Positions 1 to 9,234 of a DNA stretch of 64,000 bases are shown here, one piece after another. This DNA is from Bosea sp. OAE506 (lineage in GTDB: Bacteria; Pseudomonadota; Alphaproteobacteria; Rhizobiales; Beijerinckiaceae), in NCBI RefSeq assembly GCF_040546595.1, contig NZ_JBEPOB010000001.1:3473001-3537000 (forward strand), written 5' to 3'. The notes under the pieces are model-generated. The model had not been told where the DNA came from and searched no databases. It saw only the letters and a program-made list of their open reading frames with translations. The position numbers were made by a program, and so were the translations under genes. Within the stretch, counting starts at the first letter, position 1, and each line of letters opens with the position of its first letter.

Positions 1-552
1 CTCGGCGACCTCCTCGCCCATGACGAAGACGTCGCCGTCGCGGCGCATCTCCTCGGCCATGGCATCGCGCAGCGCCTCGCGGACCGTCATGCTGACGATC
101 TCGGCACCGGCCGGGAATTCCGACGAGGCGTCGTAGCTCTTGGGCGTCGCCGGCGGGTTGGCGACGGCCGATTCAGCCTTGGGCGCGGCAGCGACCTGCG
201 GCGCCTCGCCTACGGCCGCCGGCGGAGCCGACTGCGCCGCCTGGGGCGAGCTCGCGGCCGGCTTGTCGGACTGGCCGGCGCCGCCGCTGGCGGCCGCCTT
301 CGCATCTTCTCCCTCGGCGGCGATGATGCCGATCGGGGTGTTGACCGCGACGTTCTCGGTGCCGTCGGCGACGAGGATCTTCGCGAGGATGCCCTCGTCG
401 ACCGCCTCGACCTCCATGGTCGCCTTGTCGGTCTCGATCTCGGCGATGATGTCACCCGCCTTGACGCTGTCGCCCTCGGCCTTCAGCCACTTGGCGAGCT
501 TGCCCTGCTCCATGGTGGGCGAAAGGGCAGGCATGAGAATGTCGATCGGCAT
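1..552 (-). CDS. pdhB: Pyruvate dehydrogenase E1 beta subunit with N-terminal lipoyl domain (3' end outside window)
   Basis: Encodes the thiamine-diphosphate E1 beta subunit that, with PdhA, decarboxylates pyruvate in the pyruvate dehydrogenase complex. Only the first 184 codons are present. The protein opens with [20 protein letters not shown], a biotinyl/lipoyl domain whose lipoylated lysine sits in [15 protein letters not shown] (about residue 40). An Ala/Pro/Ser-rich linker follows (about residues 85-140), then the start of the transketolase-like domain ([27 protein letters not shown]). Fusion of a lipoyl domain to E1 beta is typical of alphaproteobacteria. The start at 552 lies 57 bases after the pdhA stop, so the two form an operon. 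Lipoyl synthesis and E2/E3 genes are presumably beyond the left edge. Confidence 0.95.
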   Translation of the reverse strand, partial: MPIDILMPALSPTMEQGKLAKWLKAEGDSVKAGDIIAEIETDKATMEVEAVDEGILAKILVADGTENVAVNTPIGIIAAEGEDAKAAASGGAGQSDKPAASSPQAAQSAPPAAVGEAPQVAAAPKAESAVANPPATPKSYDASSEFPAGAEIVSMTVREALRDAMAEEMRRDGDVFVMGEEVAE

Positions 553-609
553 GAACGCACCCGGAATGATTGGACGAGGCGAAAGGGAAAGGCGGTGCGG
601 CGCGGGCCC

Positions 610-1710
610 TCAGGCCTTTGCCGGCTCCAGCAGGATGTCCGTGAACAGCTCCGACGGATCGGGCTCGGGGTCATGCGTCGCGAACTCGGCCGCGTCGTTG
701 ACGATCTCGCGGACCTTGGCGTCGATCGCCTTGAGCTCGTCCTCGCCGACCTTGAAGTCGCGGGTCAGACGGCCCCTCACCTGCTCGATCGGATCGTGCT
801 CCTCGCGCATGCGCTGGACCTCGTCCTTGGACCGGTACTTGGCCGGGTCCGACATGGAGTGCCCACGATAGCGGTAGGTCTGCATCTCGAGGATGTAGGG
901 GCCCTTTCCGCTGCGGGCATGCTCGATGGCGCGGGTCGCGGCGTCGCGCACGGCGCGCACATCCATGCCGTCGACCTGCTCGCCGGGAATGCCGAAGGAG
1001 ACGCCGCGGCGGGAGAAGTCGGTCTGGGCCGAGGCGCGGCTGACCGCCGTGCCCATGGCGTAGCGGTTGTTCTCGATGATGAACACGACCGGCAGCTTCC
1101 AGAGCTGGGCCATGTTGAAGCTCTCATAGACCTGGCCCTGATTGGCCGCGCCGTCGCCGAAATAGGCGAGTGAGACCCGGCCGTCCTCGCGGTACCAGTT
1201 GGCGAAGCCCAGCCCGGTGCCGAGAGAAACCTGGGCGCCGACGATGCCGTGGCCGCCGTAGAAGTTCTTCTCGCGGGAGAACATGTGCATGGAGCCGCCC
1301 TTGCCGCGCGAATAGCCGCCGCGCCGCCCGGTGAGTTCCGCCATCACGCCGCGCGATTCCATGCCACAGGCGAGCATATGGCCGTGGTCGCGATAGCCGG
1401 TGATGACCTGATCGCCATCCTTGGAAGCCATCTGCATGCCGACGACGACCGCTTCCTGCCCGATATAGAGGTGGCAGAAGCCGCCGATCAGGCCCATGCC
1501 GTACATCTGGCCGGCCTTCTCCTCGAAGCGGCGGATCAGCAGCATCTCGCGATAGGCGTGGAGGTCCTCGTCCTTGCTGAAGACCGCCATGTTGCTGGGC
1601 GCGGGGGCCGCCGCCTTGTCGCCGCCGGCCTTGGCGGATCGCGCCTTTGCCGGCTTGCCGGCGGTTTTGGCTGGGGCGGGAGCTTTCGTCTTGCGCGCGG
1701 CAACGGCCAT
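610..1710 (-). CDS. pdhA: Pyruvate dehydrogenase E1 alpha subunit
   Basis: Thiamine-diphosphate-dependent E1 alpha subunit (366 aa) that decarboxylates pyruvate and reductively acetylates the lipoyl arm. After a Lys/Ala/Pro-rich low-complexity N-terminus (residues 1-40) the E1 alpha domain starts near EDLHAYREMLLIRRFEEKAG. The diphosphate-binding motif runs from GDGAANQGQVYESFNMA to IIENN (about residues 185-215), and the phosphorylation-loop-like stretch YRYRGHSMSDPAKYRS is present. The start at 1710 has a good ribosome site (TGGAGGA on the minus strand, about 6 bases upstream). It is the first gene of a pdhA-pdhB operon, and the ftsB-like gene upstream is on the same strand with a 176-base gap that probably carries the promoter. 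Confidence 0.96.
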   Translation of the reverse strand: MAVAARKTKAPAPAKTAGKPAKARSAKAGGDKAAAPAPSNMAVFSKDEDLHAYREMLLIRRFEEKAGQMYGMGLIGGFCHLYIGQEAVVVGMQMASKDGDQVITGYRDHGHMLACGMESRGVMAELTGRRGGYSRGKGGSMHMFSREKNFYGGHGIVGAQVSLGTGLGFANWYREDGRVSLAYFGDGAANQGQVYESFNMAQLWKLPVVFIIENNRYAMGTAVSRASAQTDFSRRGVSFGIPGEQVDGMDVRAVRDAATRAIEHARSGKGPYILEMQTYRYRGHSMSDPAKYRSKDEVQRMREEHDPIEQVRGRLTRDFKVGEDELKAIDAKVREIVNDAAEFATHDPEPDPSELFTDILLEPAKA

Positions 1711-1886
1711 CGGCGGTCCTCCAGGATCATGCGACCTTGGTTGTAGAGGATCGCAAAACCCTTGGCGAGGCAGCTATCTCGCATTGCAGCATCAGCCAAG
1801 CCACTGAAAAGACTGACTATTCACAACGTAACCGAAATCCAGTTAATCGATACGTCCGGGACTATTTGCCGGCGATCCGCGACCGC

Positions 1887-2199
1887 TCAGCGGCCCATCA
1901 TGATGACGTCGTTCTTGTGGATGCGGCCGAGGCTCTCGCGGGCGCGTTCCTCGAGCACGTCGCGGTCCACCGCTTCGTCGCGGACCAGCGACAGCCCGGT
2001 GCTCCCAGAGCTTGCGCTCGGCGGTCAGGCCGGCGAGCTCCGTCTCCATCTCGCGCAGCGAACCCTGTAGCGTGTCGCGGGCGTCGAGACCGCGCGAGCC
2101 GTGCTGGGCATGGAACATGAAATAGCTGACCGCCGCGCCCGACACGAGGTAGAGCGCGAGGGTGATGAGGAAGGACCTGACGCCGCGGCGGATGACCAT
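1887..2199 (-). pseudogene. ftsB: FtsB/DivIC-like septum formation initiator, frameshifted as sequenced
   Basis: Small bitopic division protein of the FtsB/DivIC family. The N-terminus has a basic start and one membrane segment (about residues 9-29), then a coiled coil (LQGSLREMETELAGLTAERK). After codon 68 the frame goes off into Arg/Pro-rich nonsense. In the +1 frame the expected tail continues as LSLVRDEAVDRDVLEERARE and ends VIMMGR at a TGA at 1887-1889. Removing one C from the run at 1995-1997 restores a 103-residue protein, the usual family length. The gene sits directly upstream of pdhA, a common alphaproteobacterial arrangement. FtsB is normally essential, so a sequence error is more likely than true loss. 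Confidence 0.82.
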
Positions 2200-2234
2200 G
2201 CCGACAGGGTTAGGCCGGCTTGGTTTCCGACCGG

Positions 2235-3323
2235 TTAACGCGACGGTGCGATAACGCGCGCGGCGCCGTCCGGCTGCAGCGGGCCGCCCTTCGCCACCGA
2301 GGCGATCTCCGCCTCAAGCCGCCGCGCGATCGGCAGGCGGAAATGCAGCGGGTCCCAGTAATTGTCGTCGCGCAGCGTGATCGGCGACGGCAGGGCGTAG
2401 TCGACGACCGTCGCGCCGCGGCGGGTCGCCAGCGCCGCCACGGCCGCCTTGCAGGCGGACTCGCGCTGGGCCGCGGCGGAGCCCTGGCGCGGCTGCGACG
2501 CATGATGGGCCGGCGGCAGCACGAGCAGCAGGCGCGTTCCGGCGGGGAAGCGGGCGAGCGCCCCGTCGAGCCAGTCCAGCGCCGGAAAACGCCACTGGGC
2601 GCGAATCTCGGCCGGGACGGATTCGGCGGGGACCACCGGACCCGGATCGGGCCACGGATCGGCGCCGCCATAGAGATGCCAGCGTGCCCGCGCCGCGTCA
2701 TAGAGCGCCTCGGGCGGGGTGAAGACCTCGTAGCCGTCGCCGCGAATGCGCTCCGGCATCAGGCCGAGCCGGTGCGCCAGCAGCCGGGCTGCGATCTCCA
2801 GCGTCGTCAGGTTCATCAGCTGTGACCAGTCGCGCCAGCGAATGCCGTCATAGAGCCAGGGCGGAAAAGGACGCGGCGTCAGGCGCTTGGCCTCATTCGT
2901 CGCATCGGCGTCGCACCAGGTACCGTCGATGCCCCACAGTATCGTCTTCGGCGCGGCGACCTGCCCCGCGAAGAGCGTGGCCATCTGCAACTGCTCCCAG
3001 GGCGTGGCGGCGTTCATGGCCAGATTGGCGAAATGCCCGTCGATGCCGCGCGACAGGATGGCGGGGTCGAGCAGGCGCATCGTCGAGGTGCCGAAGACGG
3101 CCGAGTCGAACCCGCCCGAGCGGACGAGCTGCGGGTACATGAAGCGCTGGTTGATATCCATCAGCGGGCGCGGGGTCTGGCCGGTGGAGACGCGCAGACC
3201 GAACGGATCGAGCGCCGCGGCGAATCCCCACAGCGCCAGAAGCGTCGCCAGCGCCGCGCCGAGGAACCATGCGGTCCAGCGCGCCCAGACGGCCTCGATC
3301 CGCGATTCCCGCGCTTCCCCCAT
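2235..3323 (-). CDS. Membrane-anchored protein with possible SGNH-hydrolase fold, function unknown
   Basis: Predicted 362-residue protein. It has one N-terminal membrane segment (about residues 18-38, TAWFLGAALATLLALWGFAA) and a long extracytoplasmic domain. A GTSTMRLLDP motif near residue 78 and a late DPLHFR motif near residue 324 resemble the Ser (block I) and Asp-x-x-His (block V) elements of SGNH hydrolases or DltD/AlgX-like O-acetylation proteins. That is pattern inference only. The ATG at 3323 is preferred because GGGAG lies 6 bases upstream. The longer frame to 3413 approaches the divergent tRNA gene. No polysaccharide genes are adjacent, so the substrate cannot be guessed. Confidence 0.75.
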   Translation of the reverse strand: MGEARESRIEAVWARWTAWFLGAALATLLALWGFAAALDPFGLRVSTGQTPRPLMDINQRFMYPQLVRSGGFDSAVFGTSTMRLLDPAILSRGIDGHFANLAMNAATPWEQLQMATLFAGQVAAPKTILWGIDGTWCDADATNEAKRLTPRPFPPWLYDGIRWRDWSQLMNLTTLEIAARLLAHRLGLMPERIRGDGYEVFTPPEALYDAARARWHLYGGADPWPDPGPVVPAESVPAEIRAQWRFPALDWLDGALARFPAGTRLLLVLPPAHHASQPRQGSAAAQRESACKAAVAALATRRGATVVDYALPSPITLRDDNYWDPLHFRLPIARRLEAEIASVAKGGPLQPDGAARVIAPSR

Positions 3324-3463
3324 GCCGCTCCCGTCCCGATCAACCTCGCGGCGACCATCCTTCGGTCCCGCCGGCGCGCCGCAATGCCGCGCTTCTGGCA
3401 CGGATTCCGTCACCGGAACAATGTTGACCCGCGGGCGGGGCGTCCGTATGTCAGCGCCGGTGA

Positions 3464-3538
3464 GGGCGGGTAGCTCAGTGGTAGAGCACGTGACTTTTAA
3501 TCATGTGGTCGAGGGTTCGATCCCCTCCCCGCTCACCA
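3464..3538 (+). tRNA. tRNA-Lys (anticodon UUU)
   Basis: A 75-base cloverleaf with encoded CCA. The acceptor stem GGGCGGG pairs with CCCGCTC (one G-U at pair 2). The D arm is GCTCAGTGGTAGAGC. The anticodon stem CGTGA/TCATG encloses loop CTTTTAA with anticodon TTT at 3496-3498. The T arm is GAGGG-TTCGATC-CCCTC, followed by discriminator A and CCA. No integrase or att-like duplication of the tRNA 3' end is visible nearby. Confidence 0.97.
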
Positions 3539-3600
3539 CGCGCCGGCCATGGATGGCCGAGAGCGCGTGACGGCGCCCCGCCCCTGACGCCTCGAGAACC

Positions 3601-3894
3601 TCAGCCAAGTCGCTTCGTCGGCGTGCGCGAACCGGGTGCAAGGCCCGGATGGGGCCCGCGGTACAGCTTCCCGCGCTCGTGATATTCGCGGTAGCTCCCC
3701 AGCCCGAGAGCCGGCCAGCCCGGATCGACATAGCCCATCAACTCGTCGCAGCGGTGCCGCTGACGTTCGGCCGCCGAGGTCGCGTCGGCGCACATGATGA
3801 CCTGGCCGCGCTGCCAGAAGGCGCCGGCCGGCGCAACGCTTATCAGGGTGAGACCCAGCGCGATCCCGATGCAGCCCGTCAGCGATCGCGTCAT
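3601..3894 (-). CDS. Small secreted protein of unknown function
   Basis: 97-residue protein with a clear Sec signal peptide (MTRSLTGCIGIALGLTLISV, cleavage expected after APAGA) followed by a short mature part with two cysteines (IMCADA and RHRCDEL). The start at 3894 gives the signal peptide directly. Its Tyr/Gly/Pro-rich C-terminus has no recognisable motif. It stands alone between the tRNA and a divergent small gene. I do not recognise the family. Confidence 0.6.
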   Translation of the reverse strand: MTRSLTGCIGIALGLTLISVAPAGAFWQRGQVIMCADATSAAERQRHRCDELMGYVDPGWPALGLGSYREYHERGKLYRGPHPGLAPGSRTPTKRLG

Positions 3895-4055
3895 GTGGGT
3901 GCCCTTCTGGCGCTGGCGACGGCGCCCGGCCGTCCTCGAGGGCGCATGAGGCCGCCAAATCCTTTGAGGAAGGCTTAAGCGCAGATCCCGGCACCTTGGA
4001 ACAAGGCGGCGGCGGGCGGGTAGACCGGAGAATGCAGCGAGAGCGGAGCTTGTTC

Positions 4056-4280
4056 ATGCGTGTCGATGTCAGCCATCCCACCCATCCCGGCGAGCCTCAG
4101 CAGCCGCGCATCCGGATCGAGACAGTCGAGGATTACGAACAGGCGACGCGGCGGATCGCGGCACTCGACAGCGCGACCAGGGGCGAGACCGAGGAGCGCG
4201 AGCGCATAGCCCTCGTCGCGGCCGTGGCCGCCTGGGACCGGCGCCATGACGATGCCTCGGACTGGAGCGACGGACGCTAG
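4056..4280 (+). CDS. Small soluble protein resembling the N-terminal part of HigA-type antitoxins
   Basis: 74-residue protein when started at the ATG at 4056, which has GGAGC about 7 bases upstream. A longer frame from 3996 is possible but adds Gly/Arg-rich sequence. The central segment (IRIETVEDYEQATRRIAAL to AAVAAWDRRHDD) looks like the helical region ahead of the HTH in HigA-like antitoxins, where a DYE...E/D...L.D pattern is usual. No HTH follows and no toxin gene is adjacent. It is either a free-standing domain or an unrelated small protein; the function is not assigned. Confidence 0.55.
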   Translation: MRVDVSHPTHPGEPQQPRIRIETVEDYEQATRRIAALDSATRGETEERERIALVAAVAAWDRRHDDASDWSDGR

Positions 4281-4293
4281 GCGGCCGGGCTGC

Positions 4294-4509
4294 TCAAATA
4301 TCGTTGCTTGAGTTGAGTTCGCTCGGACGCAGGCCCTGGTCGGTCGGGGCCTCGCCCCCGGCAGTGTCGCCGGGCCGGCTCATCCATTCCCGCAGGATCG
4401 CCGCCAGCGCGTCTGCGCGCGAGGCGGAGGGGCCGAGATCGCGACGGTAAGCGTCGAGCGCCTCGCGCTCTTCCGCTCCCAGGAGAATGGTCACCGCGTC
4501 GTCGGCCAT
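4294..4509 (-). CDS. Small protein of unknown function, ribbon-helix-helix-like spacing
   Basis: 71-residue protein from the ATG at 4509, chosen because AGGAGA lies about 7 bases upstream. The sequence MADDAVTILLGAEEREALDA is a short strand followed by a helix, then SASRADALAAILREWM, a second helix. This strand-helix-helix pattern is like CopG/Arc DNA-binding proteins, but no family match can be claimed. The C-terminus is polar and probably disordered. It lies convergent to the gene ending at 4280, with a 13-base gap. Confidence 0.55.
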   Translation of the reverse strand: MADDAVTILLGAEEREALDAYRRDLGPSASRADALAAILREWMSRPGDTAGGEAPTDQGLRPSELNSSNDI

Positions 4510-4723
4510 GGTCGGATTCTCCTGCCGCTCGCGGCGCATCGGGGGATCGGGCTGATGCGGCGGCAACGCCCCTCCGACCCCCGGGTTCCAGGCCGCGAGC
4601 GCCGCCCTCGCCCCCGAATCGGCCAAAAAGATCGCCGCCGCCGTGAACCTTCGCCGTACTCGGAGGTTGATTTGGCAAGCCGCCCAGGGCGGACCGGACT
4701 TCAACGATATCGAGGAGGACACC

Positions 4724-5305
4724 ATGTTCACACGTTCCATCACCACGGCTTCGCTGGCCCTCGCCCTGATGGGCGCCACCGCCATCGCCCAGACGACAGC
4801 CCCCGCTCCCAGCGCGGCCCCGGCCGCCCCCTCGGCGACCATGGCGCCGTCGTCCACCACTGCCGTGGCTCCGGCCAACACGTCCTGGCAGGGCAAGTGG
4901 CGTGCAACGCAGCTGATCGGCGTCGACATCTACGGTCCTGACAACGCCAAGGTCGGCGACGTGACTGAAGTGCTCTTCGACAAGACGGGCAAGATCGAAA
5001 TGGTCACCGTCGGTGTCGGCGGCTTCCTCGGCATCGGCTCGAAGGATGTCGCGATCCCGTTCTCGCAGGTGAACTGGAGCGAGACCCCGATGGCGTCCGC
5101 CGCCCCGGCGAGCGGCATGAGCAGCGGCACGGCCGGCACCGGCACCGGCACCGCTGGGGGCACGGCGGCCACTGCTCCGGCCGGCACGGCGACCGGCACG
5201 GCTGCGACCAACCGCGCGCCGATGATGTATCCGGACCACGGCAAGATCACCATGACCAAGGCGCAGCTCAGCGACGCCCCGGCGGTGAACTATTCCGGCA
5301 GCTGA
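4724..5305 (+). CDS. Secreted PRC-barrel domain protein
   Basis: 193-residue protein. A signal peptide (MFTRSITTASLALALMGATA, cleavage near AIAQ) precedes an Ala/Pro/Ser-rich linker. A PRC-barrel domain follows at about residues 55-115 (IGVDIYGPDNAKVGDVTEVL, VTVGVGGFLGIGSKDVAIPF). A Gly/Thr/Ala repeat tract comes next (about residues 125-165) and then a short C-terminal segment. The ATG at 4724 has GAGGAGG 5-6 bases upstream. PRC-barrel proteins of this type are common in Hyphomicrobiales and probably act in the periplasm or envelope; the ligand is unknown. A strong terminator follows immediately, so it is probably monocistronic. Confidence 0.85.
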   Translation: MFTRSITTASLALALMGATAIAQTTAPAPSAAPAAPSATMAPSSTTAVAPANTSWQGKWRATQLIGVDIYGPDNAKVGDVTEVLFDKTGKIEMVTVGVGGFLGIGSKDVAIPFSQVNWSETPMASAAPASGMSSGTAGTGTGTAGGTAATAPAGTATGTAATNRAPMMYPDHGKITMTKAQLSDAPAVNYSGS

Positions 5306-5326
5306 TCCGACTCCACCGGTCTGACG

Positions 5327-5356
5327 AGGCCCGCCCGCGAGGGCGGGCCTTTTTTT
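5327..5356 (+). terminator. Intrinsic terminator of the PRC-barrel gene
   Basis: Perfect 10-bp stem (AGGCCCGCCC at 5327-5336 with GGGCGGGCCT at 5341-5350), GCGA loop, then a run of seven T. It lies 22 bases after the stop codon. The opposite strand lacks a T tract, so it acts on the plus strand. Confidence 0.9.
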
Positions 5357-5364
5357 CATGTGTG

Positions 5365-6870
5365 TCAGCCGTCCAGCACTTCGTGAAGCAGCGACGGGAC
5401 GGCATCCGGCAGATCATCGGCGATCAGGCCTTGCCCCAGCGTCTCTCCGGCCCGTCCGTGCAGCCAGACAGCGGCACAGGCCGCCTCGAAGCCCGGCATG
5501 CCCTGGGCCAGCAATCCCGCCACGAGCCCGCCGAGCACGTCGCCGGATCCCGCCGTCGCCAGCGCCGGAAAGCCCGTCGTGTTGATGGCAGCGCGTCCCT
5601 GCGGACAGGCGATCACCGTGTCCGGCCCCTTCAGCACGATCACCGCCCCGGATTTCGCGGCAGCGCGGCGCGCCCGGTCGAGCTTCGAGCCGCCGCCCCC
5701 CTCCCCGAAGACGCGGGCGAACTCGCCCTCATGGGGTGTCAGCACGCAGGCGGCGCCGCGCCGGGCGACCTGCCGGGCGAAACGAGACGATCCGCCGGCG
5801 ACGATCGTCAGCGCGTCGGCATCGAGCACGGCCGGCACCGGTCGTTCCAGCACGGCGGCGACGACGTCCCGGGCTTCGGCGTCCAGCCCGAGCGCCGGCC
5901 CGATCAGCACCGCAGAGAGCCTCGGCTCGGCGAGCAGCCGCTCCAGCGCCGCCCGGTCCGCCACCGCCCGCTGCATCAGCGCGTCCGGGCCTCGTGCGGC
6001 ATGGGCGGCCAGCGCCTCCGGCCGGCAGGCGATGGTCGCCAGCCCCGCCCCGATCCGGAGAGCCGCCCGCGCCCCGAGCCGGGGTGCCCCGACCCCTTCG
6101 AGACCACCCGCCACCACCAGGACCGAGCCGCGGCGGTACTTATGCGTATCCACTGCGAGGACGGGCCACTTTGCCCGCCACAGCGCGGGGGCGTTGCGGA
6201 AGAGGACGGGTGGCCGCTCAGGCGTAAACACGAGTTCGCTGCCGATGCCGATATCGGCGAGCGTCACGATCCCGCAGAGAGAGCGTCCCGGCACCAAAAG
6301 ATGGCCGGGCTTGAGACGAAAGAACGTGACGGTCTCGGTGGCCCGGACCACCGGTCCTTCGCTGCTCCCTGTGTCGCCGAACAAGCCGCTCGGGACGTCG
6401 ACTGCGACGACCGGGCGGCCCGCCGCATTCACCGCCTCGACGAGTTCGGCCACCGCGCCGTCCAGCGGCCGGTTCAGCCCCGCCCCGAACAGGGCATCGA
6501 CGATTAGCCCGTAATCCGCGGGCGTCAGCCCCGCGAGCGGCTCGACCGGGCCCGTCCAGGCGGCGGCCATCTCGGCGGCGTCGCCCGAGAGCGCCTCCCG
6601 ACCTCCCGCCAGCGCCAGGGTTACGGGGCGGCCGCGACGGGCGAGCAGCCGCGCGGCGACGAAGCCGTCGCCGCCATTGTTTCCGGGGCCGCAGAGAACC
6701 AGGATGCGCGCGCCAGGCGGAGTGCGCCGGTCGACCGCGTCGGCCACGGCCCGGCCGGCGCGCTCCATCAGGACGAGGCCTGGCGTGCCCGCGGCGATGG
6801 CGGCCCGGTCAGCGGCCGCCATGCCGGCGACATCGAGCAGGGCGAGATCGGTCTCTTGGGTGACGGCCAT
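5365..6870 (-). CDS. nnr: Bifunctional NAD(P)H-hydrate epimerase / ADP-dependent NAD(P)H-hydrate dehydratase
   Basis: 501-residue fusion that repairs hydrated NAD(P)H. The N-terminal YjeF_N domain (about residues 10-220) epimerises R- to S-NAD(P)HX and contains GPGNNGGDGFVAARLL (residues about 60-75) and VDALFGAG. The C-terminal ribokinase-like domain (about residues 235-498) is the ADP-dependent dehydratase with LDADALTIVAG and the catalytic loop AGSGDVLGGLVAGLL. The length and domain order match bacterial Nnr. The start at 6870 gives MAVTQETDLALLDVAGMAAA. It is divergent from glnB across 303 bases. Loss is tolerated in many bacteria; the role is metabolite damage repair in the cytoplasm. 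Confidence 0.95.
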   Translation of the reverse strand: MAVTQETDLALLDVAGMAAADRAAIAAGTPGLVLMERAGRAVADAVDRRTPPGARILVLCGPGNNGGDGFVAARLLARRGRPVTLALAGGREALSGDAAEMAAAWTGPVEPLAGLTPADYGLIVDALFGAGLNRPLDGAVAELVEAVNAAGRPVVAVDVPSGLFGDTGSSEGPVVRATETVTFFRLKPGHLLVPGRSLCGIVTLADIGIGSELVFTPERPPVLFRNAPALWRAKWPVLAVDTHKYRRGSVLVVAGGLEGVGAPRLGARAALRIGAGLATIACRPEALAAHAARGPDALMQRAVADRAALERLLAEPRLSAVLIGPALGLDAEARDVVAAVLERPVPAVLDADALTIVAGGSSRFARQVARRGAACVLTPHEGEFARVFGEGGGGSKLDRARRAAAKSGAVIVLKGPDTVIACPQGRAAINTTGFPALATAGSGDVLGGLVAGLLAQGMPGFEAACAAVWLHGRAGETLGQGLIADDLPDAVPSLLHEVLDG

Positions 6871-6960
6871 GGCGCATCATCCCGGAGGCGTCCTGCGCCC
6901 GCAAGGCCCGGCCCGCGGATCAGTGAATGAACACCGATTAAGCAATTGCCTATTTTATGA

Positions 6961-7512
<552 letters not shown>

Positions 7513-7605
7513 GGGCTCATCCCGACCCGCAAGTTCGTCGGCCCGGCGGTCATAGGACCCCGCGGATCGTATGAGTTGAGAAACGACCATAAGAGGATTG
7601 CTGAG

Positions 7606-9015
7606 ATGAAGAACGCCAAGGATGTCCTGAAGGCGATCAAGGACAACGACGTCAAATATGTCGACTTCCGCTTCACCGACCCGCGCGGCAAGTGGCAGCA
7701 TGTGACGTTCGACGTCACCATGATCGACGAGGACATCTTCGCCGAAGGCACGATGTTCGACGGCTCCTCGATCGCCGGCTGGAAGGCGATCAACGAGTCC
7801 GACATGCTGCTGATGCCGGATCCGACCACCGCCTGCATGGATCCGTTCTTCTCGGCGGCCACGATGGTCATCACCTGCGACGTGCTCGAGCCGGCGACCG
7901 GCGAGCCCTACGGCCGCGACCCGCGCGGCATGGCCAAGAAGGCCGAGGCCTATCTGAAGTCGACCGGTATCGGCGACACGATCTATGTCGGCCCCGAGGC
8001 CGAGTTCTTCGTCTTCGACGACGTCAAGATCGCTGCCGACCCGTACAACACGGGCTTCAAGCTCGACAACGTCGAGCTGCCGATCAACGGCATGACCGAA
8101 TATGAGGGCGGCAACCTCGGCCACCGCATCGCCACCAAGGGCGGCTATTTCCCCGTCCCGCCGCAGGACTCGGCGCAGGACATGCGCGGCGAGATGCTGG
8201 CGGCCATGGCGGCCATGGGCGCCAAGGTCGAGAAGCACCACCACGAGGTCGCTTCCGCCCAGCACGAGCTCGGCCTGAAGTTCGACACGCTGACCCACAT
8301 GGCCGACACCATGCAGGTCTATAAGTACGCCATCCACAACGTCGCGCAGAGCTACGGCAAGACCGCGACCTTCATGCCGAAGCCGATCTATGGCGACAAC
8401 GGCTCGGGCATGCACGTCCACCAGTCGATCTGGAAGGGCGGCAAGCCGATCATGGCCGGCAACAAGTACGCCGACCTGTCGCAGGAGTGCCTCTGGTACA
8501 TCGGCGGCATCATCAAGCACGCCAAGTCGCTGAACGCCTTCACCAACCCGTCGACCAACTCCTACAAGCGTCTGGTCCCGGGCTATGAGGCTCCGGTGCT
8601 GCTGGCCTATTCGGCCCGCAACCGCTCGGCTTCCTGCCGTATTCCGTGGACGACCTCGCCGAAGGCCAAGCGCGTCGAGGTCCGCTTCCCCGATCCGATG
8701 GCGAACCCCTATCTCGCCTTCGCGGCCATGCTGATGGCCGGCATCGACGGCATCGTGAACAAGATCGATCCGGGCCCGGCCATGGACAAGGATCTCTACG
8801 ACCTGCCGCCGCGCGAGCTGAAGAAGATCCCGACGGTCTGCGGTTCGCTGCGCGAGGCGCTGGAGTCGCTCAAGAAGGACAACGCCTATCTCAAGGCCGG
8901 CGGCGTCTTCAACGACGACTTCATCGAGAGCTACATCGAGCTGAAGATGCAGGACGTGGCGCGCTTCGAGATGACGCCGCACCCGGTCGAGTTCGCGATG
9001 TACTACTCCTACTGA
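7606..9015 (+). CDS. glnA: Type I glutamine synthetase
   Basis: 469-residue GSI enzyme that makes glutamine from glutamate, ammonia and ATP. I chose the ATG at 7606 ([20 protein letters not shown]), because AAGAGGA lies about 8 bases upstream and the result has the exact family length; the frame upstream to 7576 is spurious. Visible motifs are [17 protein letters not shown], the metal-site stretch [20 protein letters not shown], the ATP-binding loop [11 protein letters not shown], and Tyr398 in DKDLYDLPP, the adenylylation site. A strong terminator follows. Expression is probably under nitrogen control with glnB. Confidence 0.98.
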   Translation: MKNAKDVLKAIKDNDVKYVDFRFTDPRGKWQHVTFDVTMIDEDIFAEGTMFDGSSIAGWKAINESDMLLMPDPTTACMDPFFSAATMVITCDVLEPATGEPYGRDPRGMAKKAEAYLKSTGIGDTIYVGPEAEFFVFDDVKIAADPYNTGFKLDNVELPINGMTEYEGGNLGHRIATKGGYFPVPPQDSAQDMRGEMLAAMAAMGAKVEKHHHEVASAQHELGLKFDTLTHMADTMQVYKYAIHNVAQSYGKTATFMPKPIYGDNGSGMHVHQSIWKGGKPIMAGNKYADLSQECLWYIGGIIKHAKSLNAFTNPSTNSYKRLVPGYEAPVLLAYSARNRSASCRIPWTTSPKAKRVEVRFPDPMANPYLAFAAMLMAGIDGIVNKIDPGPAMDKDLYDLPPRELKKIPTVCGSLREALESLKKDNAYLKAGGVFNDDFIESYIELKMQDVARFEMTPHPVEFAMYYSY

Positions 9016-9084
9016 GGATTTCGGTCGGCCCTCGAGGCTGGCCGCGAGCTTCCTCCCGACCGCGGTTCGCGCGGTCCACCTTTG

Positions 9085-9117
9085 CAGCCGGGGTGGCGAC
9101 ACCCCGGCTGTTTTTTT
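9085..9117 (+). terminator. Intrinsic terminator after glnA
   Basis: Perfect 10-bp stem (CAGCCGGGGT at 9085-9094 with ACCCCGGCTG at 9101-9110), a 6-base loop and seven T. It lies 69 bases after the glnA stop. It also argues that the frame opening at 9082 is not the true start of the next gene. Confidence 0.93.
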
Positions 9118-9234
9118 GTCTCCGGCGGGCGTCGGACCGAACCGGCTGGCGCGCGCCCTGCAACGCCGTCTTTACGCAGCTACGGCATGGTCGCCGCCGA
9201 TGCGCGGGCAGGCCGCGCCGCGGAGAGCCGGCGC

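Noticed and set aside
3464-3538. tRNA-Lys as an integration site
   Set aside because: No integrase gene and no duplicated tRNA 3' end in the neighbourhood.
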